Assembly: GCA_012845835.1 (NCBI GenBank)
Contig: JABAKD010000007.1
Span: 10,389,665-10,453,664 of the forward strand
DNA length: 64,000 nucleotides
Direction: 5' to 3'
Source: Undaria pinnatifida
Lineage: Eukaryota > Sar > Phaeophyceae > Laminariales > Alariaceae
Shown here: positions 1 to 9,514 of the stretch, piece by piece
Numbering within the stretch: position 1 is the first letter of the stretch
Layout: each line of letters starts with the position of its first letter
The notes under the pieces: model-generated
Seen by the model: the letters and a program-made list of their open reading frames with translations, nothing else
Told to the model about the DNA's origin: nothing
The model's database searches: none
Position numbers and translations under genes: made by a program

Positions 1-270
1 TGAGTCATCCCACGGGGTAGGATTTGCAGGTTATGAGCCGAACAGTTTCTGTCCCGCTGACCGTCTTAAGTGAGGAAGTGCCGGCTAGTAGTCTTATAAC
101 CTTACGAGTAAAATTTGTTTTAAGGACTACGTAAGGCATAGAGTTTGGTCGGTGCGCGATGCGAATGCCTTCGAAGTCATGTTTCGGGTGAGATATCGAG
201 CTAGCTACTCACGTTAGGAGCCCAGAAATTTCTTAGAATCTGCTGCACCCCTACCTTGGGGATGGCTGTT
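1..270 (+). mobile_element. TIR-3 MITE-like element (copy a)
   Basis: Family-defining copy. It opens with GAGTCATCCCACGGGGTAGG and closes with CACCCCTACCTTGGGGATGG, which are imperfect inverted repeats. Inside are words shared by every copy: CTTACGAGTAAAATTTG, then GCGAATGCCTTCGAAGTCAT, then TTCGGGTGAGATATCGA, and a right part with TTCTTAGAATCTGCTGCACC. Other copies are at 6162, 7181, 15733, 33612, 34144 and 34514, with fragments at 35036 and 47223. No coding capacity is seen, so a non-autonomous DNA element is inferred. The plus orientation is defined by this copy. Confidence 0.7.
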
Positions 271-832
271 GCACAATAGTATACGTTAGGAGGGTGCTAC
301 GATAGGGGTACTGTGTACCCCTTTTGTGACCGAAACACGTGCGACTGAAGGCGCTCCTCAACTACTAGTCAACAGCCGACTGTGTCTCTAATGGCTGCAC
401 AACTCGATGTCGATGGAGTGCCATTATTGGTTGACACATGCTACGGACAGAGAGGTACACATTTTTTTTTGGCGAAGAACCCTCACTGGTGGAGGAGCTC
501 TGTATCTTTTACTTGTGCCTCATCTAAAACTGAGCGTGGATAAGTGAAAAGCGCAATCCGACGAACAAACTCACGGCCTAGGTATAGCTGAACTTTTTGC
601 AGATGCACCATTACCCTGAACTATTGCTGTCAGCGCTGATTATTTAACTCAGTGGTTGTGGTTTATCCCTAATACAAGAGAAGCACACAACCTGGGGTCC
701 ATCTGGTGGTTAAGCGTGAACCTCAGATCTACGCAAGGGTTGCAATCCATTTGGATCCGGGGATTCTTTGCAATGCAAAGCTTCGTCTTCTTGTGCTACC
801 CCGCCTATTGGTCGAATCGCAACGAAATACGC
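271..832. other. Unassigned sequence
   Basis: I see no repeat family, RNA gene or convincing open frame here. The short frames on the plus strand near 656-832 have no recognisable motif. Confidence 0.5.
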
Positions 833-1065
833 CGCGTGCTTGGTTTGCGCCGCGAACGCGTGCTGTCACGCATTGCTCCTTAGTCCCATCGGTACTATTA
901 CTGCTGTGATCGGTTACATCAACATGGTGGAGCTAGTAGCAAATAGGCCGCATGCTTTGCTGCGCTTCGAACGCGTGTTGTTACACATTGCTCCCTACCG
1001 CCACCGGTACAATTACTGCCGTGCTCGGCTACGACGGCGTGCTACTGGTGGAGCTAATGGTAGTA
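833..1065. repeat. Tandem pair of about 116-bp units
   Basis: The stretch from 833 (GCGTGCTTGGTTTGCG) recurs diverged from 949 (GCATGCTTTGCTGCGC). Both units continue with CGAACGCGTG, an ATTGCTCC block, an ATTACTGC block and GGTGGAGCTA. The two units can be read, in different frames, as similar peptides around NACC and GTITAV. It could be a decayed coding repeat, but there is no other sign of a gene. Confidence 0.6.
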
Positions 1066-1337
1066 ATACCTACAGCTGTGATTAAATATGTAGGCGTCCA
1101 CGCCGTAATATCTTTAACACTCCCCCTTAATGGTAATCGCACTGGTGTGTATTCGAGCGCAACCAATTTATCTTATCACCCCCACTGCAATATCGTCGAT
1201 GCTCGTGCACAGCGTCTACTAAGTCAAGTCAGCGTACGCAAGTTTCCAAGCTGTACTGGCTGTAACTCCAACGTCTTCTCGGCAACACAACAAGCTCTGT
1301 GATTTCGGTGAATATGTAATACTGTATGTTTTTGTGA

Positions 1338-1431
1338 ATCAAGGACGACCTTCCGACGACTTTGGCTTAAGGAGTCCCGTTGTGACAAAAACGGTTTACA
1401 CGAAAAATGTTTCATCTATCGTAGCACGGGC
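1338..1431 (+). mobile_element. TIR-1 fragment, right end
   Basis: The block CTTCCGACGACTTTGGCTTA, then GGAGTCCCGTT, and finally CATCTATCGTAGCACGGG, matches the right third of TIR-1. The left two thirds are not recognisable upstream. Confidence 0.65.
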
Positions 1432-2064
1432 CTGTTGCTGTAAAATATGATGTGTCGAATCTCCATCCGAGCCCACAGATCGAGTTTGATTTTGTGCCAC
1501 CCGTGGGCGTCATCAACTAATCGCGCCCCCCAACGAACTACGGCTCCGTGTTGTGCTCCAGTTTGAAGGGCTGAGTGGGGAAAACCAAAGCAAAAAGTAG
1601 CTGCGACGCGCTGCGTTCCTTCCTGAAACGTGAAGAGCAGGAAAAACGAAACAATACTTGTTAGATTGGGGGCGGGGTTCCACGAATGGGTTTCGTTCGT
1701 CTGCGTTTTTGCAAATTTCATTCCCTACCTACCTATAGAGGCTCCCTGTGTATTTGCGCTACCAAGCCCAAGATACCGACGACGAGCAAAACCAACCAGA
1801 ACGATAACACGTAGTCGGTGCCGTCGTTGCGTGCTGTATTGCCCGCGTGCGAAGGATGACGGACAAGAGGAGGAAAGGCCGTGGTTTCCACCTGATCTCG
1901 CCGAACTCCACCTCGCCTACAAGCAGGTAGGACTACACTACTGTAAGGCATACGCGTAGCGATCTGACAAATCGAGCTGCCTTGCGTGTCCACCGACAAC
2001 CATCGCCGAGACGATCGCATTTGCGTTGCCACGGACCACTTAGTAATCCAAAACCTTCTGAGAC
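1432..2064. other. Unassigned sequence
   Basis: Overlapping short open frames lie on both strands, with no motif that I recognise. No repeat family was found. Confidence 0.45.
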
Positions 2065-2208
2065 CCGAGTTACGATAGAGGTACAGGACGTTTGGCTGAA
2101 GTATTTGGTGAATGGTGGGGGCTGCTTCTTAACCCAGAATGGATTGAACAACGCAATTACTATGTCGCGACATATTTTATGATTTGTTTGCACACTTAGG
2201 CCATGGCC

Positions 2209-2725
2209 CGTGCTACAGCAGAGGTGCACCACGGTTTTTTCATAGGTTCCTCACTTTGGGAGCTTAAGAAAACTGATTTGGAGACAAAAAAACTGATTTT
2301 GAGCAAAACCTAACACTGCCGACGCATGCTACGATAGAGGTAGCACTTTTCGTCTGAAATTGACCAGTTTCTGAACATCGGGGCTCCTTAACCCAAAATT
2401 GATGGAAGTAGGCTATTGTTTTTTGGTGATTCTCGTTGTGTGCCCAGGCCATGGCAGTTTTTACACGGTAGCAGTTGTTATATTTTTCTTCGAACCAGTT
2501 GTCGGGAGAGGTCTTAAGCTCCCGAAATCGAGGAACCTCAGAAAAAAAATGTGGTGAGCCTCTATCTATCGCAGCACGCGTTGGCCTAGGTATTATACAA
2601 CGAGAATCACGCTAAAACGTCACCCGTTTCAGATGATTTTGGGCTAAGAAACCCCGTCATTCAGAAACTGGTCCATTCCAGACAAAAAATGGTACCTCTA
2701 TCGTACTACTAGTGGAGCACGCGTC
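2209..2725 (+). mobile_element. TIR-1 copy interrupted by another TIR-1
   Basis: The left half runs from CGTGCTACAGCAGAGGTGCA to ACACTGCCGA near 2320. The right half resumes at TTGGCCTAGGTATTATACAA (2581), continues through TTTCAGATGATTTTGGGCTA and ends GTACCTCTATCGTACTA plus GGAGCACGCGT. The family order is continuous if the inner element at 2321-2580 is removed. Confidence 0.75.
2321..2580 (-). mobile_element. TIR-1 MITE-like element, inner copy
   Basis: A nearly complete copy. It begins GACGCATGCTACGATAGAGG and ends CCTCTATCTATCGCAGCACG. In minus orientation the internal order is: a TCTGAAA block, GGGGCTCCTTAACCCAAAAT, ATTCTCGTTGTGTGCCCAGG, GGGAGAGGTCTTAAGCTCCC and GAGGAACCTCAGAAAAA. Plus orientation of the family means the GGTGCACC end comes first and the TTAAGGAGCCCC end last. 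No open frame spans the element. Confidence 0.85.
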
Positions 2726-2850
2726 CCGCATGAGTTTGTTAATCGATTTCTCGTTATTGTTTTAGTCAATTATATCAGTGGTTGGTTGAGGTCTAGAGCT
2801 CGTCGGGTGGGCAAGTTTCATTTGTGAACTAATTGGTGCACCTCTGCCGG

Positions 2851-3500
2851 AAGATGTATCCTCAACTGCGCACACATTTTGGTTTTCTCAGAAATAAAAC
2901 CATTTGCCCCCGAAACAAACGTATCAAGGAACGCTGCGCACCAAGTACTGTTACATTTGCACAGTAAATTTCAGTCCACATCTGCCTGGAGACTAGAGTT
3001 GGGCACTGTCCTGAATACTCGCGGCATTCATTCAGCAGACGATGCGACACGTGCGGTTCGATCTGTTTGACTCTGCCTCCCTTGGTGACAACGATTTATT
3101 TATTCAAAGTGGTATATCATCCCATTTGCGTTCCAGCTCAACTCGCGGTAGCCCGCGAGTCGCAACATGTAGGATGGGACCTCCAGAGCGAGGGTCGTGT
3201 CAACACCACTCTCGGATTTCAATTCGATCTTGTGGCATCTGAGGTTGCTTGCGCCCAAGCCATGTGCTGTAGAAGTCATGAGAAAACCAATGAGCCCTAG
3301 CCTCCCCCTCCTCAATCCCCCTCTTCCGCGCTGCATCACGCCTCCACACAACTGCAGACAATATTCCCGCTCTTTCGGGATGCGCTCGGAGAATATGGCC
3401 ATCCGCGGGGAGTATGATCCAACATCGAGACTCTTCGCTGGTACTGCGATGCGGAAACCAGAAAGAGGCATGTTCGAGAGGGTAGGGTTGGATGGGTGGG
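2851..3500. other. Unassigned sequence
   Basis: Short overlapping frames lie on both strands, including about 120 codons minus at 3100-3471 and 128 codons plus at 3197-3583. Neither has a motif I recognise. Confidence 0.4.
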
Positions 3501-3509
3501 GGCAGGGGC

Positions 3510-3936
3510 AGACGCGGACGTGGCCCGCACGGGCCTCACTTTATGAATATACCATAGTCTACAGACATATCTCGGTACAATAATACGCTATAGTACACTT
3601 AGTACAACGACCCCGGCAATGGCCATACTTCGTACTTCTGAGAGGATGTAGTCGAACAACAGAGTTTACTAGCCGGTATGCTTCTGATACGCAACCCAAA
3701 TTGCCATTGCGGTGATCAAAGGATGGATGAACAGTCGAAGGCGGGCACCTTATGTCAGGTGCCGGTATGTGGGGGGGAAGAGGCAAGACGTATTGATTGC
3801 TGCCCAAGCGCAACCGCATATCAAGGGTACTGACTATTCCCGCGATCAGTGTGTTGCCGGAGAAGACAGGAACGACGAGATCTATTGGCAGCCACACGCT
3901 GCCCTCCCCCCACCCGTACCAAGACACATGCCACAC
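3510..3936 (-). pseudogene. Possible MYND zinc-finger remnant
   Basis: A minus-strand open frame (3559-3936) ends with CRGRCTKCTIAYYCTEICL. This resembles the second half of a MYND finger: C-x2-C, an aromatic residue before C, then C-x3-C. It meets TAG straight after. In another frame just downstream, the bases read RLWYIHKVR, which would supply the W-x2-HK that normally follows. The spacing fits a loss of about two bases. The first C-x2-C pair of a MYND finger is not obvious upstream. MYND fingers bind two zinc ions and mediate protein contacts. A short chance match is possible, and nothing else in the frame is recognisable. Confidence 0.35.
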
Positions 3937-4026
3937 CCGGTCGACGTGCCCGTTCTTTGCTTTGGGGTTTCTGGCTTGAGGAGCTCTATGTCACCGAAAA
4001 CACGCTTTCTGAGTAAACGAAAAGAA
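3937..4026. other. Short unassigned spacer
   Basis: No family match was found. It precedes a TIR-1 copy. Confidence 0.4.
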
Positions 4027-4290
4027 CGTGTGCTACGATGGAGGTAGCAGTTTTTCGTGTGAAATATTTTCTGAATGACGGGGCTTCTTAACCCAAAATC
4101 GTCGCAAATGGACCCTTTTTTTTGCGTGATTCTCGTTGTATACCCAGGCCTTGGGATTTTGCTATCCGGTATGTAGCAGTTTTATTTTTCTCCAAATCGG
4201 TTTTCGGGTTAAGAAAGGTCCTAAGCTCCCAAATTGAGGAACCTTAAAGAAACAAACAATGGTCGGTTCGCCTCTATCGTAGCACGTGTC
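4027..4290 (-). mobile_element. TIR-1 MITE-like element
   Basis: Full length. It starts CGTGTGCTACGATGGAGGTA and ends CCTCTATCGTAGCACGTGTC. Internal landmarks are GGGGCTTCTTAACCCAAAAT, CAGGCCTTGGGATTTT, TCTCCAAATCGGTTTTCGGG and CCTAAGCTCCCAAATTGAGG. Confidence 0.85.
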
Positions 4291-4380
4291 AATCACTACA
4301 ACAACAAACAAAACCATGATCTTTTAATAATACATGTACCAGGTATACAACACATGCCTACCATAAACAGGTAGAGCATT

Positions 4381-4461
4381 CCGACAATTTCATTTATGGG
4401 TCAAGGACCCCCGCCACTCCGACAAAGCATTAGCCGAAAAGTGCCACCTCTATGATCGCAC
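4381..4461 (+). mobile_element. TIR-1 fragment, right end
   Basis: GGGTCAAGGACCCCCGCC followed by GCCGAAAAGTGCCACCTC and TATGATCGCAC is a diverged right end of TIR-1. Confidence 0.55.
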
Positions 4462-4827
4462 TTGTCCAAACGAAGACGCGTGTGGGGCAAACTCTCTACG
4501 AAGCAGATCTTGCCGAAACGCCTGGACAACCCCGGTCGATACGGATGTATGTCCCCCTGGAGCGCCAGAAACGGATGGTGCAGCAACCTCAGAAATGGTG
4601 CTCGCTGAGTCCCAAGTGGTGATGATGTTCAGCGACCCCGGAAACGATGCTCCTGGCAGCCCTACCCAGTGTGGCGGTGTCCGGCCACTCCATAATCGAT
4701 CTTCCAGAAGTAAAAACATTTGATCAATGATGGTGCGGCGATTTTAGAAGACGTACTCCCCCAGTTGAAGCTCCAATATGTTCATGATGCCGTGGCGCGA
4801 CCCCGAAAGACACGTCGGCGACCCCAT
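4462..4827. other. Unassigned sequence with a Met-less open frame
   Basis: About 85 plus-strand codons (roughly 4464-4723) are open without a start codon and end at TGA. The frame is acidic and Pro/Ser/Thr-rich with no recognised domain. It might be decayed coding DNA, for example from a retroelement linker, but that is only a guess. Confidence 0.25.
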
Positions 4828-5067
<240 letters not shown>

Positions 5068-5299
5068 CGAGCTATAGTTATGACATAACCAAACGGTGGG
5101 ATTTCCTTGTAACAATATCAGCATTCAGATCGCCGTTTTTACCTTGATAATGGTAGATGATGGAATTTGGGGTTGCCGTTTCACCCTGACAAAAACAGCC
5201 TTTTTCTTGGAATTTGGAATTTGCCGTTTCACCTGGCAACCTGTGTTGAGTTGTTCGGGACCTATCGTATCTTGCAGCGATTAGGGGGGCTGTCAGTCA

Positions 5300-5415
5300 G
5301 TATTACGGAGGACGATAGTAAATAGGACCAAATACTGTTGGTAAAAATAGCTGAATATACAGGTTGTTGTGTCCACCGTAGGTCCTATTTACTAGGGTCC
5401 CCCGTAATTAGTACG
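5300..5415. repeat. Small inverted-repeat element
   Basis: The left arm GTATTACGGAGGACGATAGT, then AAATAGGACC, is answered by GGTCCTATTTACTAGGGTCC, then CCCGTAATTAGTAC. The arms are about 30-35 bp with a few mismatches and enclose about 50 bp of A/T-rich DNA. It could be a solo foldback MITE or a hairpin. No second copy was seen in the window. Confidence 0.65.
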
Positions 5416-5686
5416 GTTTCATATATTCGTCTATGGATAATTTAGCTTGCCGTATTGACCCTATCGCACGGGGACGCGTTATTGGTGCGTCTCGATGTTA
5501 AGTGTAGGCGGGTGGCCTGCCTACCGAGGGCAGCCGACGTGATGCAATATGACACGCGACTCAAGTGTGCGTGGCATGAAGTGCGGCAAAAAACAAAATG
5601 GCACCACTGATGTTTGTGCCTAAAGTTATGTGTGTGTGACAGAACGGTACGACCCGCGTGCGTGTGTGTTTGGTGTTGGCACGGGA
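5416..5686. other. Unassigned spacer
   Basis: No family match was seen. Confidence 0.4.
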
Positions 5687-5930
5687 GACGCGCGCTACGA
5701 CAGAGGTCGCACTTTTCTTCTGAAATGTTTTTTGAATGACGGGGTCCTTGACCCTAAATCGTCGGAAATACGACTTTTTTGCACGATTCTCCTTGGGTAC
5801 CTAGTCCGTGGGATTTTTCATCCGGCTGTCTGTTCTAGTTTTCTCCAAATCGAGTTTTGGGAGAGGTCTGGAGCTCCCAAACTGGGGAACCTCAGATAGA
5901 AAGTGGTGCACCTCTATCGTAGCACGCGTC
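5687..5930 (-). mobile_element. TIR-1 MITE-like element
   Basis: Full length. It runs from GACGCGCGCTACGACAGAGG to GTGCACCTCTATCGTAGCAC plus GCGTC. The internal block GGGAGAGGTCTGGAGCTCCC is well kept. Confidence 0.85.
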
Positions 5931-6161
5931 GGAATACATCTACACTGCATCTCCTCTCTGCGGCGGAGGGGCAAGCCGCGCAACAACACAACAGGTTTTG
6001 CGTCGCCACACAACAGCAGTTTATTACAACAAAGCCTTCGGAGACAAAGCGAGCATGTGCAAGCGCGGATACCTGATGTCTCTTGAGGACGAAGCGTCCG
6101 CGCAGTAACATTTGAACCGATGGTCTGTCTGCGCGCATGCGGATGTAAGTCCTACAAGAGG

Positions 6162-6620
6162 ATGAGTCTTCCCCCGGTAGGGGCTGCCGTTGTTGGACTA
6201 ACTAATAACCTTTGTGTCCGGTTGAGCCCCTTCAGTGAGGAACTACCGGTTGTCACGGTAGAGATGTGCACCCCCTTATTTTCTGGGGTGTTTCTCAGTT
6301 TGGGAGCTTAAGACCTCTCCGAAAAACTGATTTGGAGAAAAAAAACAAACAAACTGCTACTTCGGATGGACAATCCCATGGCCTAGGTACGCAACACGAG
6401 AACCATACAAAAAAATGATCGATTTCCGACGATTTTGGGTTAAGGAGTGTCTTAAGTCGTTCAGAAAATGGTCCATTTCAGACGAAAACTGCTACCTCTA
6501 TCGTAGCATGCGTATTTCAGACTAGCGCATCGAGATGTAAGCCGGGTAGCACGAACGAACGAATACCTTCGAAGGCATGTTTCGGGCGAAGATCGGCAAG
6601 GGTGTGTGCTCGGTGCGGTA
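6162..6620 (+). mobile_element. TIR-3 copy interrupted by TIR-1
   Basis: The left part (6162-6250) starts GAGTCTTCCCCCGGTAGGGG and contains AGTGAGGAACTACCGG, matching AGTGAGGAAGTGCCGG in copy a. The family sequence resumes at about 6514 with GCACGAACGAACGAATACC and TTCGAAGGCATGTTTCGGGC. The TIR-1 copy at 6251-6513 lies between the halves. The right terminus is not clear. Confidence 0.6.
6251..6513 (+). mobile_element. TIR-1 MITE-like element inside TIR-3
   Basis: Landmarks are GGGAGCTTAAGACCTCTCCG, ACTGATTTGGAGAAAAAAAA, CCCATGGCCTAGGTACGCAA, CGACGATTTTGGGTTAAGGA and a perfect right end, GCTACCTCTATCGTAGCATG. The left end is diverged (GGTAGAGATGTGCACC). Confidence 0.8.
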
Positions 6621-6812
6621 CCGGTATTCTCGGTACCGGTATGTGGGTATCTCGGTTAAGGAAGCCCTGTCTGCCACTCAGAAGCCGATTCAGCGAAAGA
6701 AAAAACGGGCTACCTTTGTCGTGTCACCCGACTGTAAGAACGTCCGTTGTCTTCGTGGCGGACAGGGCCATCTTCAAGCACACCTATTTTTCCCGAGGCT
6801 CCTCGGCGCTTT

Positions 6813-7086
6813 CGACGCATGCTATACTTGTGCACGATAAAGGTGCACAACATTTTTCTCAATACTACTACTCAATTTGGGAGCTTAAGACATGCCCGTC
6901 CCAAAAACCAATGAGGTGAAAAACAAAACCGATATAGGGTGAAACGTCTCATCATGGCCTTGAGGTGTACAGTGAGAATCATGAAAGGGAAATAGTCTCA
7001 GCTTCCGGCGATTTTTGGGGTCAAGGATCGCCACCCTTCAGAAACCGTTTCAGAATAGCATGCTGTGTGCCTTTGTCGTAGCATGG
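6813..7086 (+). mobile_element. TIR-1 element, diverged
   Basis: GGGAGCTTAAGACATGCCCG, a CATCATGGCCTTGAGGTG block, CGGCGATTTTTGGGGTCAAG and a right end GTGCCTTTGTCGTAGCATGG follow the family order with many substitutions. Confidence 0.7.
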
Positions 7087-7180
7087 ATCCTCGTAAGAAC
7101 TGATTTTCCGAACGCTGAACGTGCAACAACCCGCTGAACAAACCCCCGGCTCATTGCTACAAAAACCTAAAGTTTATATT

Positions 7181-7501
7181 GCGAACCATCCCACGCCATC
7201 ACAGGGGTGCAGCACAGATTCTAAGAATTTTCTGAGCTCCCATCGAATATTTAGTCTAGTCTATAGCATGAGGGTATATCTGTCAATGTATCACCCGAAA
7301 AATGATTTGGAAGGCATTCGTTCGCGCAACACCCGACCCAGCTTCTATGTCCTAGCCCTGTAAACAATACAGTTTATATGTACATAGACTCGTAAAAGTA
7401 TTAGACTAACCCCGTCAGTTCCTCGGGTCAGGAGCTCCACTGGCCAGGAACCCCATCATATGGCCCAAAACGCGCATCACCTACCACCGTGGCATGACTC
7501 T
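7181..7501 (-). mobile_element. TIR-3 MITE-like element
   Basis: Starts CGAACCATCCCACGCCATCA plus CAGGGGTGCAGCAC and ends CTACCACCGTGGCATGACTC. Internal landmarks in reverse are TTCTAAGAATTTTCTGAGCT and GGAAGGCATTCGTTCGCGCA. Confidence 0.7.
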
Positions 7502-7504
7502 TAT

Positions 7505-7623
7505 GCGAAAAAATCACGAGCGGTTTTCCGACCAATTTTGGTCATCAAGCAGCCTCCGACATGCTAAGAAAACATTTTTCGCTTTACAAGAAGAGAGCCA
7601 CCTCTATGTCGTAGTAGGCACAT
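7505..7623 (+). mobile_element. TIR-1 fragment, right end, diverged
   Basis: TTTTCCGACCAATTTTGGTC, followed by AGAGCCACCTCTATGTCGTA, resembles the right third of TIR-1. It directly follows the TIR-3 copy. Confidence 0.45.
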
Positions 7624-7649
7624 GTCCGCCGCTCATGCGAGAGAAGGAG

Positions 7650-7922
7650 GCGTGCTACGATGGAGATAGCACTTGCTTTTCGTCGGAAACGGTTTCTGAT
7701 TGACGGGGCTCCCTAACCCAATCTCGTCGGAAACAAGTCATTTTTTTTTTTGCAAAGGGTTCTTCTCGTCGTGTACGTGACCATGGGAGTTTTTCATCCG
7801 GTCGTATATAGACTAGCAGTTTTATTTTTTTCCAAAAAAGCAGGTTTTGGGAGAGGCCCTAAGCTCCCCAATTGAAGAAACGTCAGAAAACAAGTGGTGT
7901 CACCTCTATCGTAGCAGTCGTC
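7650..7922 (-). mobile_element. TIR-1 MITE-like element
   Basis: Full length. GCGTGCTACGATGGAGATAG opens it and CACCTCTATCGTAGCAGTCG closes it. GACGGGGCTCCCTAACCCAA and GGGAGAGGCCCTAAGCTCCC are well kept. Confidence 0.85.
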
Positions 7923-8462
7923 GGAGGACATACACCCTCGGAGCGAAAAGGGGGGGGGGGGGTTGCCACCTGAAACCCGCTGCCTTGGTGTTTCGAGCCC
8001 ATGCATTCTCAGGCACATGACGAGATGCCCTGATATCTGTCCCTCGAGTCAACGCTCTGCTCATGTTGGCGTGCTTTGAAGCATGATTTGTGTCACTTTG
8101 AACACTCTCCGCGGCGAAACATGTTGGAGGTGGGGTACAAAAAATAACGCTGGTGGCGCGTTTGGGGTGGTGGTACGGAAGAGGCTGCCGGGTGGCGGCG
8201 CGGTTGCAGGGAGTGGCCAACTGCCTGGTGATTTCAACCTGGCTGTCCACACCCTCTTCCGGTGTACCGTCTATGTAAAGTCGGGAGGGCTTGTGCGTAC
8301 ATGTAGAATGCACGGCCAAGCACTTTGTTTGTTGTCAGCGCTGACGGAGCGGCAAATCAAGAGGTTTATTCTCCATTAACGAAGAAAAAAGAAACTCCGG
8401 GGTCCATATACGACCAGAGTCGTATACGTTTTCACTTGAGAGAAAAGAAACATCAAGACAAG
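7923..8462. other. Unassigned sequence
   Basis: Open frames overlap on both strands (minus 7906-8319, plus 8083-8379), a pattern more typical of noncoding DNA. No motif was recognised. The DNA is G-rich near 7950. Confidence 0.4.
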
Positions 8463-8746
8463 AGCTACGTTTGGGGGGTGGGTCCATTGATAAGGGACCT
8501 GGTTTTGCAGCGGCTCGGGGTCAGTCGCGCGAGTGATCCGCCTGTTCCTTGCGGTCGTGGGCTTTCGCGCTGTCTTAACTTTGCGGTATAGATTCACAAT
8601 GGAATGTGGTTGGCTATGCTACGCCATAACCATTCGCCTGAGGGGTTTTCATCCGTGAGATACAGAGTCACTAGTGCGAGTACATGTGGTGGTATGATAG
8701 CTCAGACTAGATGGGAGTGAAAGGGGGTATTATACTACCATAGCCG
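8463..8746 (+). mobile_element. TIR-4 MITE-like element (copy a)
   Basis: Family-defining order: AGCTACGTTTGGGGGGTGGG at the left end, a GGGTCAGTCGCGCGAGTGAT palindrome block, CCTTGCGGTCGTGGGCTTTC, CACAATGGAATGTGGTTGGC, a CTACGCCA block, a GAGATACAGAGTCACTAGTG second palindrome block, and a right end with GGGGGTATTATACTACCATA plus GCC. Other copies have termini near GGCTACGGTACC and TACCGTGGCC. No coding capacity is seen. Confidence 0.75.
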
Positions 8747-9129
8747 TGATTTCAAGTGGAGAGATCCACGATAAAACATCACTCAGCCGGAGGGTAGGGA
8801 TTGCAGTGAACCGTTCTACAAGGGTGATCACGGCCCGTAGAATGAAGAGAAGGATCCTGTACACCAAGGACACACCTCTATGAACGACCAGAAGGAGGGT
8901 ACATCGCTACACACACTGTACCAGGTATATTGTAGTACATAATATGTAATGTCATGCCGCGTGCATGTCGGCGATCTCTCCGTGTCGAAACCTATCGAGA
9001 TCAATGCGGGGAGGGGCTTCATTCAGTACTATAGTATGAGTCCGACCAAGCACGCCGAGATACAACGAGCATTTCGCAAGCGAAACATGACCAAAACAGC
9101 ACGAAATCTTGAATCCGCAAAAAAGGAAC
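8747..9129. other. Unassigned sequence
   Basis: No family match was seen beyond a short CAGCCGGAGGGTAGGGATTG resembling a TIR-3 end near 8777. Confidence 0.35.
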
Positions 9130-9210
9130 AGAGAGGTCACTCGCGCGGGTGACCCCGAGCTACGGAAGGCACAGGCGCAAAACGCGAGGCCCTGCCGTAG
9201 CCCGGGTGAT
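9130..9210 (-). mobile_element. TIR-4 fragment
   Basis: GGTCACTCGCGCGGGTGACC, then CCGAGCTACGG, and a CTGCCGTAGCCCGGGTG end match the palindrome region and terminus of TIR-4. Confidence 0.5.
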
Positions 9211-9254
9211 ACATTAAATAAATACAGACTACTTCAAACCCCATCCAATGTGAC

Positions 9255-9514
9255 AGTCGTTCTACGGTAGTAGCCCCCCCAGCTTTTCTTTAACGAAATC
9301 GCCGGTTTAGAAACCAGCTCTCGGCCGTGTCTCCTGAAATACGGTGCCCCTTAACACCCCGACGTCATCGTTCGATAGGCCTTCCTTTGCAAAAAAAGAG
9401 AAAAAATATGGAGAAGGTACTACTGTAATAGCACCCTTCCTCGTATCGACCAGCCATGAAATGTGCGTCCGAGAAAATAGCTGTTTTTTTGGGGGGGCTA
9501 TCGTAGAATCAGTC
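9255..9514 (+). mobile_element. TIR-2 MITE-like element (copy a)
   Basis: Family-defining copy. It opens GTTCTACGGTAGTAGCCCCC and closes GGGGGGGCTATCGTAGAATC, which are inverted repeats of each other. Internal order: CTTTTCTTTAACGAAATCGC, GAAACCAGCTCTCGGCCGTG, CCGACGTCATCGTTCGATAG, CCTTCCTCGTATCGACCAGC. It is about 255 bp with no coding capacity. Plus orientation is as here. Confidence 0.85.

Larger units (their letters stand above)
2065..2850 (-). mobile_element. Degenerate outer TIR-1 copy of a nested stack
   Basis: The left part (2065-2206) starts GTTACGATAGAGGTACAGG, continues with a CTTCTTAACCCAGAATGGA block and stops at TTAGGCCATGG, about the middle of the family consensus in minus orientation. 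Weak matches to the missing half (GAGGTCTAGAGCTC, then AATTGGTGCACCTCTGCCG) reappear at about 2735-2850, after the inner elements. This is an inferred outermost element. The right half is strongly diverged, so this call is tentative. Confidence 0.45.
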
